Source of the DNA: Septoria linicola
Taxonomy: Eukaryota; Ascomycota; Dothideomycetes; Mycosphaerellales; Mycosphaerellaceae
Assembly (NCBI GenBank): GCA_024114885.1
Contig: CP099430.1
Span: 310,001 to 374,000 of the forward strand
Direction of reading: 5' to 3'
DNA length: 64,000 nt
The position numbers were made by a program, and so were the translations under genes. Position 1 is the stretch's first letter. Every line of letters starts with the position of its first letter. This document shows positions 25,082-36,599 of the stretch, piece by piece. Under the pieces are notes generated by a model. The model did not search any database. It saw only the letters and a list, made by a program, of their open reading frames with translations, and had not been told where the DNA came from.

Positions 25082-25093
25082 AGTTATAAGCCC
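25082..25093 (+). promoter_or_regulatory. Copia-B primer binding site (half-tRNA iMet type)
   Basis: AGTTATAAGCCC directly follows the 5' LTR. With two TG-to-TA changes reversed it is GGTTATGAGCCC, the complement of the anticodon arm of initiator tRNA-Met (GGGCUCAUAACC). Drosophila copia also primes from an internal iMet fragment. Base matching is seen; priming is inferred. Confidence 0.7.
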
Positions 25094-25234
25094 TCGTACT
25101 ACCGCTCGCAAGAGTAGCGCTATCTAGTATAACTAAAAGACCTCTAGTAGGCGACTTAAAGACCTCTAGTAGGCGATTTAAAAGACCTTTAACAAGGCGA
25201 CTCGAAGACCCTCTAGGGCACTATATTAAGCACT

Positions 25235-26140
25235 ATGTCTACTAACACTATTCCCTCTATCGGCTTCAAGCTAAAGGGGTTAGAGAATTAGATCTAATAG
25301 GAAGATTCAATTAAATTAGCGCTCTAGGGTACGAAACTACTCTACTATATTAACGGATTACGTACTAAACTACTCGTCTAAAATAAGGACGAGACATAAG
25401 AAGCCTTTAAAGATAGGGTAGATAAATAGGTCGTAAGAGACTAACAAGCACGCCTGTACATGCTTATATAATACGCTAATCACGTCCGCGTTATACTTAC
25501 TACTCTTAAAACCTCTAAGAAGGTTAGAGAGTAACTCTAAAAGACCTACGGTTAATAGGGCTTTATACGCGACTTTAGCGACTTCGAAGAGTTCCTAGAA
25601 TACTACTTTAATAGTAAGGACATTAAGAAGTTTACTAACGAATTTAGGCGTAAGGTTAATAACCTAAAGGATACTAAGGCTATCGTTATAGATATATTTA
25701 CAGCCTACCGGATAATTAGTTTACTTAGTTATTACCTACTATTAGAAGCCTTCTATTAGATATAGCGTATATAGCTACGTAATAGGAAGGAACTTATACT
25801 CGAGTCGGTTATTACTACTACTAATAATAAATAGTTTATACGTACACGATTAGAGACTACTTTTAATACGGCAAAGCCCGCGAAGCAGAATTCAGGAGGT
25901 ACGAAGAAGTATAATAACTATAGCAAGATTAGCTATATCGTAGTAGACTACCGTAAAGGCAAGAATCCTACCCTCTACTACGATAACTATATTACGACGA
26001 CTAGTTATATAACGGCAGAATGTCGTCGTAGTCTATAGAAGTAATAATAGAAGAAGTCTACTTAAGGACAGTCTAGAAGTAACTACTTGTAACTTAATAT
26101 AACTACGACTACGGACTCGTAGCGTATATTTATAGCTTTA
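25235..26140 (+). pseudogene. Copia-B Gag
   Basis: An intact ATG at 25235 starts MSTNTIPSIGFKLKG, then LEN and a TAG where Trp is expected (LxGxxNWxxW block of Copia Gag). The rest reads through RIP stops, and a basic, Lys- and Asn-rich part near 25860-26070 resembles the nucleocapsid side. Gag would build the particle. Few other ATGs survive in the mutated DNA. Confidence 0.75.
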
Positions 26141-26189
26141 ACCGACATTGTCCTTAACGAGTTAATAGTACGCGCTTTACAAGCCGTAT

Positions 26190-26500
26190 TAAGCTCTAAC
26201 GCTTAGGTAGTCGATTCCGGCGCGACAATATATATAACGCACGATAAATCGGTTATCATTAATAGTACGCTATATACTATCTATATTAAGACAGGTAATA
26301 GTTATCTTATAGCTACTACGCGCTATACGATCAAGCTACGTATTACTAGACAAGATACATAGTTTATAAACGCGTTGTTTATACTAGGCCTCGTAGCTAA
26401 CCTGATTTCTATAGAACAACTCTATAACAAGCGTTGTTATTACTTAACGGAGCTTTAGACGCTTTATACGAGAGGTAGGAACGGTAACATAGTTACTATT
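26190..26500 (+). pseudogene. Copia-B aspartic protease domain
   Basis: At 26205-26235 the frame reads VVDSGATI, the Copia protease active site (xxDSGA), preceded by a TAG in place of Trp. A hydrophobic segment near 26390-26410 would supply the second conserved block. It would cut the polyprotein. Confidence 0.8.
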
Positions 26501-26604
26501 ACACGCGTTATAAAGCAAGACGGCTTGCTATACTTGTAGATTAATACGCTAGTTCAAATAGCACTTACTAACTTATATACTTAACCTAGAGTACCCTTAG
26601 TAAT

Positions 26605-27500
26605 AGTAGACGAGTAGCACGACCGACTCGGTCACCCTTATTAATTAATACTCGACAAGATAGCTACTAACGGCCAAATCTATATTATAGGCATAGGCAA
26701 GACTACTAACTACTTACTATGTCGCTAAGTACTCGCTTAACGCGTATATAGCCGCATTCTACGTAATAGACCGACTTAAATATATACTATTGTCTATATA
26801 GACGTGGTTACGGTATCAATACTAGCCTACGACGGCTCTAAGTATTATACTCTGTTTATAGACGTAACTTTACTCTACCGACACGTTTATACGTTACGCT
26901 TCAAGTTATCCGTAGCGATGTTCTTTAAGTAACACCGTTAGTATGTCTAGACTTAACTTAACCTTAGTATTCCAATCTACGTACTCGATAGAAGGCGCGA
27001 GTATAGTAGAAACGCGCTATTATAATAGGCTGTAGACAACGGCATTTAACTACGTATTATAGCACCAAACTTATTAACGTAGAATAGACGCGTAGAGGTA
27101 AGTAACTATATTATTAGTATAAAGGCGCGTAAGCTTATACTTGCTATACGACTCGTAAAGAAGTAGTAGCTAGAAGCAGTCTCTACTACGGTCTACCTAC
27201 TTAATATTACTTACTTATAGACGCTTAATAATACGCTATACGCTATTGTCGCCTCGTAAGCGGCTATATAGCAATACAAGCCTAGACTTGATTATTTGAG
27301 AGCTTACGGCACTACGGCTGTTATATACGACTATAATATAGCTCGAGGCGATAAGTTTAAAGCTCGTAGTAAGGTAGGTTAATTAGTAGGTTATTATAAC
27401 TACTCTCTCTATCGTATACTTATTAGTAATCGCATTATACGTACTAAGGACGTTAAGTTTACCGATACTTTACTCGTTAATAAAGCTATTAACGACATAG
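26605..27500 (+). pseudogene. Copia-B integrase with GAG-pre-integrase zinc region
   Basis: At 26612-26640 the sequence reads HDRLGHP after a TAG in the Trp position, the start of the GAG-pre-integrase HHCC region. The core follows with a IDVVTVS block near 26798-26820 (first catalytic Asp region) and LFIDVT near 26850. It would integrate the cDNA. RIP stops interrupt it. Confidence 0.78.
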
Positions 27501-27989
27501 AGGAATTTAGTAACTTCTTCCTTCTAAACATAATTGATTAAGTAAGCGACACTTAACTAGACGACCCTACGCTATAGGTAGATGTCCGTGTTATTCTAGA
27601 GGCTCCTATATATAATAAGAAGCTACTAAATAACGATATTAAAGATATTATTAAAGACGTAATAGTCGCCTCTTAACAACTCGAGGTCTAACTACTAGTA
27701 CTACGCCGCTCTAACCGTACGAGACGACTACCCGCGCACGTTCGAGACCCGTAGAATAGCTATATTGCTAGTATACCGCACGAGGCTGTCTACGCGTTTA
27801 TAGCCTCCGTATAGGCTAGTAATAGTTAAGAAATCAAGATACCGTAGTCCTATAAGGTAGCTATATTATTACTATAGGCAAAGGAGTAGTATACCGTAGC
27901 GGTTAAAGAGATAAAGAGCTTAATAGACAACAATATATAGCAAGAAGTAGATAAACTAGTAGGTTATAACGTCCTATAAGGACGCTAGG

Positions 27990-28620
27990 TATTCGCTATT
28001 AAGCGTAACGCTCAAGGCAACATTGTACGCTATAAAGCACGCTAGGTTATACGTGGTTTTATATAACGTGAAGGCATTGATTATAACGAGACCTATACGC
28101 TAGTAGTTAAGCTAGTAATAGTCCGTATACTATTAATATAGACAGTAATAAAGGGTTTAGATTATTAGTAGTTTGACGTAATTACGGCGTTTCTTAACGC
28201 ACTAATTAATAAGCGTAATATCTATGTCTAAATGCCGCATAGTTTTAAGACACGTGGCAAGGTCTGCCTACTTAAGAGAGCGCTCTATAGACTTAAGTAA
28301 TCACCGCTTCTCTAGTACTAAGAACTTAAGAAGTTTATAACTTCTATCGGCTTTATAGTAATTAGTACTAACATGTACGTGTTCCGTAACGACGAGGTTA
28401 CTATCGCTATTTACGTAGATAATATAATCGCTACGGGCATAACTAAGGCGCTTTACGCTATAGCGGATTAACTTAGAGACCGCTTTAAGATCCACGAGCT
28501 TGGACTAGTATACTACTATCTCGGAATAAACATTATCCGTAGCCCTAATACTATGTTTATTAGCTAGACTACCTATATAGACCGTCTTAGTAAGAAGTAC
28601 TAAATTAAGGCTTCCTTACT
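27990..28620 (+). pseudogene. Copia-B reverse transcriptase
   Basis: RT blocks are readable: VRILL, then FDVITAFLNALINKRNIY near 28170-28225 (the Copia block with DVxxAFLNG), then YVDN at 28412-28423 in place of YVDD, the last D changed by TG-to-TA. An antisense 64-codon frame at 28301-28495 is a chance opening. Confidence 0.88.
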
Positions 28621-28689
28621 ACTATATATACCGTTATAAGCGAGACACGGACTCCGTAAGGCTTCCGAGGGCTACTAAGCTACTACTTT

Positions 28690-29350
28690 ACTCTAGAAGC
28701 AATACTAAACAATTATTAGTAAGCTTCTATAGCTAGCTATAATTATAAGACTAGATATTGCCTACTATATAGGCTATCTCTTACGCTATCTCGGAAACCC
28801 TACGCTAGAACACCTAGAGGCAGCTATACGCGTTATAAAGTACTTAGTCTATAATGCCGGCCGTAGTATAACGCTCGGCGGCGATAATAACGATAAGCTA
28901 TTATACTACGTTAACGCGTCTTAGGCCGACGATATAGATAATAGGCGATTAATAGGGGGTTTTATCTTTATACTCGGTAACTTACTAATTCTCTAGAAGT
29001 CTAGTAGGCAGCTAATCGTTACTTGCTCTAGTATAGAAGCCGAATATATCTAAATAGTACTCGCGACTAAAGAAGCTATTATACTCGGCAATACTATAAA
29101 AGAGCTAGGATATAAGGGGGTGTTTCTAATAACTATCTATAAAGATAACTAGCTAGTAATCGATATTACGCTGCGTAATAGTAGAGCCGCCGAAGCTCGT
29201 ACTAAGTATATAGATATCAAGTTCTACTTTATTCGCGAGAAGTTAGTAGACGATACTATTACTATCTAGTAGATTATAATAGAGGATTAGAAGGCAGATA
29301 GATTAACGAAGGCGCTTGACCGTAATAAGCACGAGCGCTTTACTTAACAG
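28690..29350 (+). pseudogene. Copia-B RNase H domain
   Basis: Near 29020-29060 the frame reads CSSIEAEYI, the conserved S(S/T)xEAEYxA block of Copia RNase H, followed by KEAI. It would remove the RNA strand during reverse transcription. The tail (VDDTITI region near 29250) also matches the end of Copia Pol. Confidence 0.85.
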
Positions 29351-29527
29351 CTTAGACTAATAGATAGTATTTGAGTATTTAGGGGTTACGAGGTATTATA
29401 ACGCCTCTAATTAGCCTATAGGTTTAATACCGGTTTCGAGCGATTTACGGAAGAAGCGACACGCGGACGCGTTTATACTGTCAACTAATAATAACACGAG
29501 TTTATTATAATAGTCGATATAGGGGTG

Positions 29528-29649
29528 ACTTGATTAGTATAGATACCTTAGGCACTTTAGCGTACTAAGAATGTCGACACGTATTCGTAACTCGAGGTTT
29601 CCGTAGCTAGTTACTTCTTTATAATAATAATCAACTTATTACATTAACT
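29528..29649 (+). repeat. Copia-B 3' LTR (122 bp)
   Basis: Same length as the 5' LTR. Preceded by a short purine tract ATAGGGGTG that could be the polypurine tract, and followed by ATCTC (29650-29654). Confidence 0.92.
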
Positions 29650-29654
29650 ATCTC

Positions 29655-30089
29655 TAGTACTAGTATATAGTTACTCTACTCTCTAGCTTAATATAAGATC
29701 TCTATAGCTAAGAATAGTATACTCTAAAGGCCCTTAGGGAACTAAGAAGCTATATAGAATATAACTAAGTAGGGGACTAGGCTATAAGGTATCTAGAGAG
29801 CTATTAGAATTAGCTATAAGAAAGGATAGAGACAACTTACTAGATAGTCTATATCTTAAATAATCTACTTCTATATAAGAGAGAAGGAAGATCTTATAGA
29901 AGGTATTTCTTTTACCTTTTTATAGAAGATAATAGTATAGAAAGTTTTATTAGATTAATAGTTAGTACTATCTAGTTATTAGTCTAAAAAGTAAGTACTT
30001 GTAACTTAATAACTAATTAAGATTAGAACTAGTATTTAAGTACTATAGATAATCTATTAAAAGATCTAACTATATAGTATAAGTAGGAG
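29655..30089 (+). mobile_element. Copia-A copy 1, 3' non-coding fragment
   Basis: Continues the 3' untranslated part of Copia-A between the Copia-B insertion and the 3' LTR. No coding frame is seen. A purine-rich AGTAGGAG just before 30090 could be the polypurine tract. Confidence 0.7.
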
Positions 30090-30366
30090 TATTAAGAATA
30101 TATCCTAGATAGTTAGTCTAGATATAGATATCTAAGTATAGTTCTAGATACCTAAGGTATCTACCTAAGGCTTAGTAAGAGGTATATCTTACTTCTCTTT
30201 CTTCTCTTCTTAGATAACTAACTAAATTAACTTTATATTTAGTTCCTAGTATATTACTACTATACTATATATATAAGTTAGTTTAAGATTAATCCTTTAT
30301 TCTTCTTTACTACGCTATACCCTCCTTAATATTATATAGTATATAATACGCTCTCTACTTTTAATA
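30090..30366 (+). repeat. Copia-A copy 1 3' LTR (277 bp)
   Basis: Starts TATTAAG and ends TTTTAATA, which is TGTTAAG...TTTTAACA before RIP, a classical LTR with inverted ends. It matches 54749-55025 over its full 277 bp. Confidence 0.9.
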
Positions 30367-30526
30367 TATAGTAATATATAGAGCGCTCTCCTAATAAGAC
30401 TATTAGAATATTATAAGACTAATTCTTATCTTCTTTTAGATATATATATATATACTATATATATACTATACGCTAAGCCTACGAGCCTAAGGCGGGTCTA
30501 ACCTTTAACCTTATCTAGCTCTTATA
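30367..30526 (+). repeat. Gypsy-A-family LTR fragment, first 13 bp missing
   Basis: Runs from TATAGTAATATATAGAGCGC to CTCTTATA and matches the Gypsy-A LTR from position 14 on. Copia-A ends exactly at its left edge, which fits an insertion of Copia-A into an older Gypsy-A LTR, with TATAG (30367-30371) as one half of the target duplication. The left half of that LTR is not visible in the window. Confidence 0.8.
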
Positions 30527-31044
30527 GCCTTAATTAGATTAAGATCTAGTAACTATAGAGAGTAGTTATATAGCTAGATTAGAGCTAGTTCTCTCTATAG
30601 CTATAGTTAATTAGACTAAGACCTATATCTATAGCTAGGATTATTATCTTTTATTAGAATCGCTAGTAAACTACTATTCTTTTACTTATAAAGAAGGTAA
30701 ATATATTAAGGAAGAATCTTAGTACTATAGTAGTACTATATTATCGTATTACTAGTCTTAATTATCTCTAGAGGTTATAACTATTACTATTCGAGAAGCT
30801 CTAATTAGAACTATTACTCTATCTTCTTTACTCTATTTCTATATAGTTTAGATAACTTCTATATATCTAGAAGATATAAGTATATATACTATCTATTATT
30901 ATAGAAGATTAAGTCGCTTTTATAGTACTAACTAACTAATATAGCTATATATAGGACTAAGTAGTTTAGAGCTAGCTCTTTAACGAGTAATTCTTCTATA
31001 TTACTCTATTTATAGAAGATATATTAATAAACTACTATAGCTCT
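30527..31044. other. RIP-mutated spacer
   Basis: About 520 bp of TA-rich DNA with no recognisable domain. It contains a short inverted repeat (CTATAGAGAG and CTCTCTATAG, near 30550-30600). Its last bases ATTAA are the target duplication of Gypsy-A. Confidence 0.5.
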
Positions 31045-31049
31045 ATTAA

Positions 31050-31221
31050 TATAAAAGGGGTATATAGTAATATATAGAGCGCCTTCCTAATAAGACTATT
31101 AGGATATCGTAAGACTAATTCTTGCCTCCTTTCGGATATATACGCGTACTATAATTATACCGTATACTAAGCCTACGAGCCTAAGGCGGGTCTTAGCCTT
31201 CGACCTTACCTAGCTCTTATA
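31050..31221 (-). repeat. Gypsy-A 3' LTR (172 bp)
   Basis: Flanked outside by ATTAA and inside by a pyrimidine run that is the polypurine tract on the minus strand. Confidence 0.93.
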
Positions 31222-31551
31222 ACTATCTCCTCTCTCTAAGAGAGCTACTCTTAGCGACAACTCTTACTTTATAGGTTATATTCTAGGCTTCCTATTTAGT
31301 CTTTATAATATACTTTATATATTCTACGCCTATCGCGTCTCTAGCGCGTTATACCTACGAACCTTTAGCGTGTTACGTAAATCCGTACTACGAAGTAAAG
31401 GGTTACTATACGTATTACGTTTACGTAGTAATATATTCCTTACTATAGCGACTATAATTCGTAGCTCGAGCGTGTTCTTAAAAACTCTTCTAACTCTCTC
31501 TTAGACTTTCTCTCTACGTATATAATATTTTCTATATCCTTAGTAAAGCTA

Positions 31552-32422
31552 GTGTCTCTATACGATTACTATACTACTAACGTAAGTATAATACTACCGA
31601 AACGTACTAGAGTCGTAGTTACGAACTACCTACTCTATACTATCGATAATATTAGAGGACGAGGAGATATAGATATCTACCTCTACTATATTAAGTATAC
31701 CTATAATAGTATAGCTCTTCGAATACTCCTTAACTACGCTTTACCTACTAACGGACTACGTATAGACGACGAGCCTACGTATAATAGGGTAATAAAGCCT
31801 AGCTAGAAGGTTAAGTACTAGCGCTATAAGCGCTAGTACTACGCCTATAAGCGTATTACTAATAGAAACCTTAAGTAGTAGGCGTACTACGTACTATACT
31901 ACTACGAGTAGCTAGAGACCCTCTCTAAGGGCGTATATAAAGAGTAGGTAAAGCGCTACCTAAAGAGCCTCTATACCTCTATTAAGACCTCTAAGAGGGT
32001 CTTTACTAGTAATAAGAATAAAGCTGTTAGTAGCTAGGATATACTACGTAAGGCGAGTATACTCGCCTCGCTAGCAGCTAGCGCGATATCTGTCGCTAGT
32101 CTAGTAGAGACCTAGCGCTAGTCTAACTTTATAGTAGCTATATTTAAGCTATAGTACGAGATATACCTACTTTTCCTATACGATCCTCGTACGATACTAA
32201 TACTCTTCGTAGACTAACTATATAGTAGGCGCCTTTAGCGACGCCCTAGACGCTACTATAGAGATAGCTTACCTCGAGAGTAGTAACTAGAAGGAGAGTA
32301 AGCTCTTAGAGGACGTAGTATCCGACGAGGAGATAGAGGAGGTAGACGAGGATAAGGACGTAGAGAGCGTTACTAGTAGTAGAAACGCTAGCGACGACGC
32401 GCTCTCTATAGACGATAAATAA
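31552..32422 (+). pseudogene. Gypsy-A antisense third coding region
   Basis: The plus strand, opposite to gag-pol, has an open stretch from 31552 to 31806 and stays readable through RIP stops to about 32200. A second plus frame from about 32225 ends in the acidic tail LEDVVSDEEIEEVDED and a short Ser/Asp-rich end, with a TAA at 32420-32422. The frame change near 32200 could be an intron or an indel. The region lies between integrase and the 3' LTR. I do not recognise the protein. The arrangement recalls the antisense genes described between pol and the 3' LTR of some plant Gypsy elements. Gypsy-B has an antisense region at the same place, but I see no sequence similarity by eye. Confidence 0.5.
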
Positions 32423-32999
32423 GCGTTTCGCTCGCTACCTACCTACGCCTCTTATACTCTACTCGCGCCTATATAGGCTATAGTTAGATTCTTACTTCTT
32501 ACTTATAGGTACTATACGACCTACTTAGTAGGCGTATATAAATAATATAGTTTATACTTTAATATATCCTAAATACCTTAGTAATTTTCTTATCCTCTTA
32601 AATTTAAAGTTTGCCTCTATATATAGGTTTAGCGCTTAGTACTTAGTATCGCCGTATTAGTACCTTAGCGTATTAGCGCCTTAGCGCTTCTATCTTACTA
32701 CGCGCCTACTCGCGCGCTACGCTTCGAATACGTCTAGTACTATATAGCTACTAATATATTCTTTAGATTCCTACTAGTCGTACTCTTTAGGCTAGCCCTA
32801 CTAGCGGATTAAGTACTAGCGTACGCTCTTTCTTACTTAAGTTCTAAGGATCTTCTTAACTTCCTATTTACTCTAGTAGTCTATAAGTAGTATACTCTCT
32901 ACCTACGTCTCGCTACTCTTCTAAGGTTCTAGAAGCGATATATAAAATACGTTATAGATAAGAGTATCTAGTAGTAGGGCTAAGCGGTACGCCTACTTC

Positions 33000-34100
33000 C
33001 CTACTATATTAATTACCTTAAAAGGCCTAGTAAACTTGTCTACTAACTTCTTCGAAAGAACCTTTAACTATAGGTTCTTTATCGATAGTAAGACTATATC
33101 GCCGACCTTATATTCCTTAGCCTAATACCTATTATTAAAGTACCTAGCCTACGCCTTACTTACTTCTCGCTAGCGTTTACTTAGCGTCTTATAGTTCTTC
33201 TTTAATCTTTCTATAGCTTCCTTAGTAGCTAGTACCTCCTTTTTAGAAAGCGCGCTCTAAGCTTCTCGCCTACTCGTTACTAGCTCTAGATTAAAACTAT
33301 ATAGCGCTATAAATAGTAATACCTTTAGTATCGTATACGTACTATTATTATATACGAACTCGGCTTATACTAATAGGTCTACCTAGTTATCTTGTTACTC
33401 TATATAGTAGATACGTAGGTAAGTCTCAAGTGTCTAATTCGCTCTTTTAGTTTACCTATCCGTCTACGGATAGAACGCTATACTTAGCTTACGCTTTATA
33501 TACGCCTCGTAGTAGAAGTTAGACTAAAACTAACTTATAAATATAGACTCTCTATCGCTAATAATACCTATAGCTATACTATAATACCTAATTACTTCTA
33601 ATATTAAGACTCTTATAAGGTTACTACTTATATACCTCTTTATAGTTAGTACGAAGATAACTATCTTTATATATTAGTCGACGATAACTAGAATCGTATT
33701 ATATACGTATACTCCTCGCTTACTTAGTAGGAGGTCTATAATAAAATCCTAAGTTAACTCTTAGAATAGACGATCTAGTATAGGTAGCGTAGTTAGCTCG
33801 CTATATAGTCGATAGCGACGCGCCTTTACCTTCTAGTAACTCCTATAGGATTCTACGTATTATACGATATCCTTAGTTATCTCTAGCTACTAGTACTTCC
33901 TCTATACTAGCGAGATAGTCTTATCTTTACTAAAGTAGCCTATAAAGGTATTATCGTAATATATACGGATTACCTACGTCTATAAGGCGTAGTTCTTAGG
34001 TACGTATAGTAAATCGTCTACCTAGAGGTTTCTCTCTCTTATAGTATATTACTCGAACTAGCTACTATTACTTATCGCTTACGAATATACTACGCTTATA
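33000..34100 (-). pseudogene. Gypsy-A integrase
   Basis: From 33262 to 33000 the minus strand reads as a long helical linker and then EYKVGDIVLLSIKNL, LSKKLVDKF, RPFKVINIVGKQAY. This is the C-terminal domain of Tf1/Ty3-type integrases (GDxVLLSTKNL...KxxKF.GPF.V). The catalytic core is expected at about 33300-34100 and was not mapped residue by residue. A closely related stretch lies at 61500-61700 in Gypsy-B. Confidence 0.8.
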
Positions 34101-34429
34101 CTTAGCTTAGCCTATACTAGCGCGCGAGTATATCTAAGGATTAAGTCTAAGATATTTACGTATAGCTCTTCGCTCTTAGTAATTATACCTACTACTCGTA
34201 TAGGCGTTAAAAACTACTACTACGGGTTAGAGTTAGTACTTCTCTCTATCGAAGAATACTATTCTTTATAAGTCGTATAGATACGAGCTACGAGCGGTCT
34301 ACCTACGTCTCTTATACTCTAATCGTCCTATAGCTATAACTTAGTCTATAGAGTAGGTAGAAGGTTAGTTACCTCTACTACCTTCTTAGCGTAATCGCTA
34401 CGTCTCGATAGCGCGTCGGCTAGGTTTCG

Positions 34430-35590
34430 CTTACCTACCTAGTACGTTATAACGAAGTCGAATAAAGCTAGGAATATAGCCTAATAGGCTTACTTACTAG
34501 TTAACTTCTTTACGCCTATAAACCTATAAAGGTTAGTATAGTCGACTAGTACGTCGATCGTATATAGAGCGCCTTCGAGGTATAGCCTCTACGCTTTAAA
34601 AGCCTTAACTACTATAAGAAGCTCCTTATCGTGTACCTTATAATTATACTCTATAGTAATTATCTTCCTAGATATAAATACGATAGAGTACTATTTAGAC
34701 CTGAATAGTTAGCTAAGGATTATAGTAATTACGTAATTAGAGGCGTCGCTTTCGACCTATAACCTAAGCGTAGAGTCGAAGTACCTTAGTAGTAGTACTA
34801 TAGAAAAACGCTTTTTTAACTTAGTAAACGCCTACTCCTCTCGTATAGTCTACTTAAGTAGGCCTAGCTTCTTACCTACTATAGCGCTCTTAGATAACGC
34901 TATAAGGAGAGATACTACTCTAGAGTATTTAAAAATAAAACGCTAGTAGAAGTTAGTAAACCTAAAGAAGGATTAAACCTCTACGAGCGTTATAGGCGTT
35001 AGCTACGCTACGATTACGTCTATCCTACGTAGATCTATCGTAACCTCTCTAGTAGTTACTACGAAGCCTAGGAAGTCGACTTCCTTCTACTAGAATTTAT
35101 ACTTCGCTCTTTAAGTATAGAGTCTAAACTTCTAGAGACGCGTAAGTACGTCGTATACGTCGCGTACGTAGTCTACGTAGCTCTTACTATAGATAAGAAT
35201 ATTATTAAGGTATACTACGTAGTACGTATCGACTAAACCTACTAGAGTATAGTTAATATACGCCTAGAACGTAGCTAGAGCGTTAGTTAGGCTAAATAGT
35301 ATTACCTTATACTAGAAGTAGCTATAGCGCGTATAGAACGTAGTCTTCTAGTAGTCGCTAGGCTTGATACGAATCCGATAGTATATATCTATAAGGTCTA
35401 GGGTCGTAAACTATACGGCTCCTATAAGCCTATCTAGCGTCTTACTAATTAGAGAAAGTAGGTACCTATTCTTAATAGTAATTTCGTTTAACCCTTAGTA
35501 GTCGATATATAGCCTTAGTTTACTATCTTTCTTTAGTACGAATAGGATAGGCGTACCTACCTCGCTAACGCTATACTCGATCTAATCGTA
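34430..35590 (-). pseudogene. Gypsy-A reverse transcriptase and RNase H
   Basis: The minus strand from 35580 reads GTPILFVLKKDSKLRLYIDY, then GLNEITIKNRY, LTNALATF and the catalytic box YLNNILIYSK at 35187-35214 (YLDDILIYS before RIP). FLGFVV and NFYQRFI follow as the thumb, and a RNase H part with LLRYFDS, ESDASN and DKELL ends near 34430. This is a canonical Ty3/Gypsy RT-RH. Coordinates of the domain ends are approximate. Confidence 0.92.
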
Positions 35591-36599
35591 CTTAAGGCCT
35601 ATAGTAAGGTATTTCTTTAATTCCTCTAGCTCCTTACCTAACTAGTAGTATAGCGGCCTAAATAGTAGAACGGTACCTAGGCGTAGCTTAATCGTATACT
35701 CGGCGCTATCTACTAGCTTACTCCTTATCTCTTCTATCGAGTTTAGGACGTTAGAGAACTATTAGAACTTAAGAGGAAGAGAGTTAACCTCTCTACCTAT
35801 CTTACTTATTACTACTATATATATAGTTAGTATATACTTTAAGTCCTTAAAAAACTCGTAGGCTTCTCTAACCTTAACGTTTTTAAAAGTATCGCTATAG
35901 GTCTACTTATCCGAGCTACTATCGACTCGTATACGATAAGTACGCCTCTATAGCTAACCTAAGATTATATTAGAGGTTAGTATATTATAGATATAAAAGA
36001 TTACGCCTACTATACGCTCTACTCCTATAGAGTCTACGAGCTATATACGTATATAGTATACGCTATAATAATACTCTAATTCTCTAGTAAATAAGGTAGC
36101 TAAGGGTAAGGCGGTATTAGTTCGAGCTATAATACTATATTATAAGATAAAGGATCTTAATACTACGTTAATATTAGTAGTATTATTAAGAAGGAATTAG
36201 GCTACCTTAAGCCTATCCTACGCCTCGACTACGCCTTCTAGGTAAGTCGTATTTACGACTTATATAGAGAGGTATATATCGCTACTAAGCTCGGTATCTA
36301 GAGATCGTAGTCCTTCTCTAATACCTTCTCTTTTTTTAGTATCTCTATAGTAACCTTACGTACTAACAGCTTCTTATTATCGTCTTAGGCGCTTTAGTTA
36401 AGGTAGATAGAATTAGTACTAATATACTCCTTCTACTTATAGCTATAGTATTCTAAATACTTATAGCCTATAATAGAGCGAGTAGAACCTTTGTTACTAG
36501 AGCGACGCGTACTATTCTCTCCTAGACTATCGTCGTACCTACGCGTAAGAGCGTCGCTCCTTATACGCTTACGCTTCGAGTACGTATCGCGCTCGTAGT

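Larger units (their letters stand above)
24960..29649 (+). mobile_element. Copia-B: complete nested Ty1/Copia element, 4.69 kb
   Basis: Bounded by two 122-bp LTRs (24960-25081 and 29528-29649) and a perfect 5-bp target duplication ATCTC, and inserted in the Copia-A 3' region. Plus-strand order is Gag, protease, integrase, RT and RNase H in one polyprotein, as in Ty1/Copia. It keeps many more CA and TG dinucleotides than its surroundings and an intact ATG for Gag at 25235, so it is younger or has been through fewer RIP cycles. The LTR ends are not the usual TG...CA. It is non-functional because of many TAG and TAA stops. Confidence 0.92.

Noticed and set aside
28301..28495. 64-codon open frame on the minus strand
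   Set aside because: Antisense to the Copia-B reverse transcriptase domain, with no features of its own; a chance opening.
24960..29649. Copia-B LTR beginning at TGATTAG (canonical TG start)
   Set aside because: That choice loses the perfect ATCTC target duplication and unequal flanks result; the non-canonical ends fit better.
36450..36520. Zinc-knuckle of Gypsy-A Gag
   Set aside because: RIP turns Cys and His codons into Tyr, and the spacing of the tyrosines did not fit CX2CX4HX4C in the frame I read.
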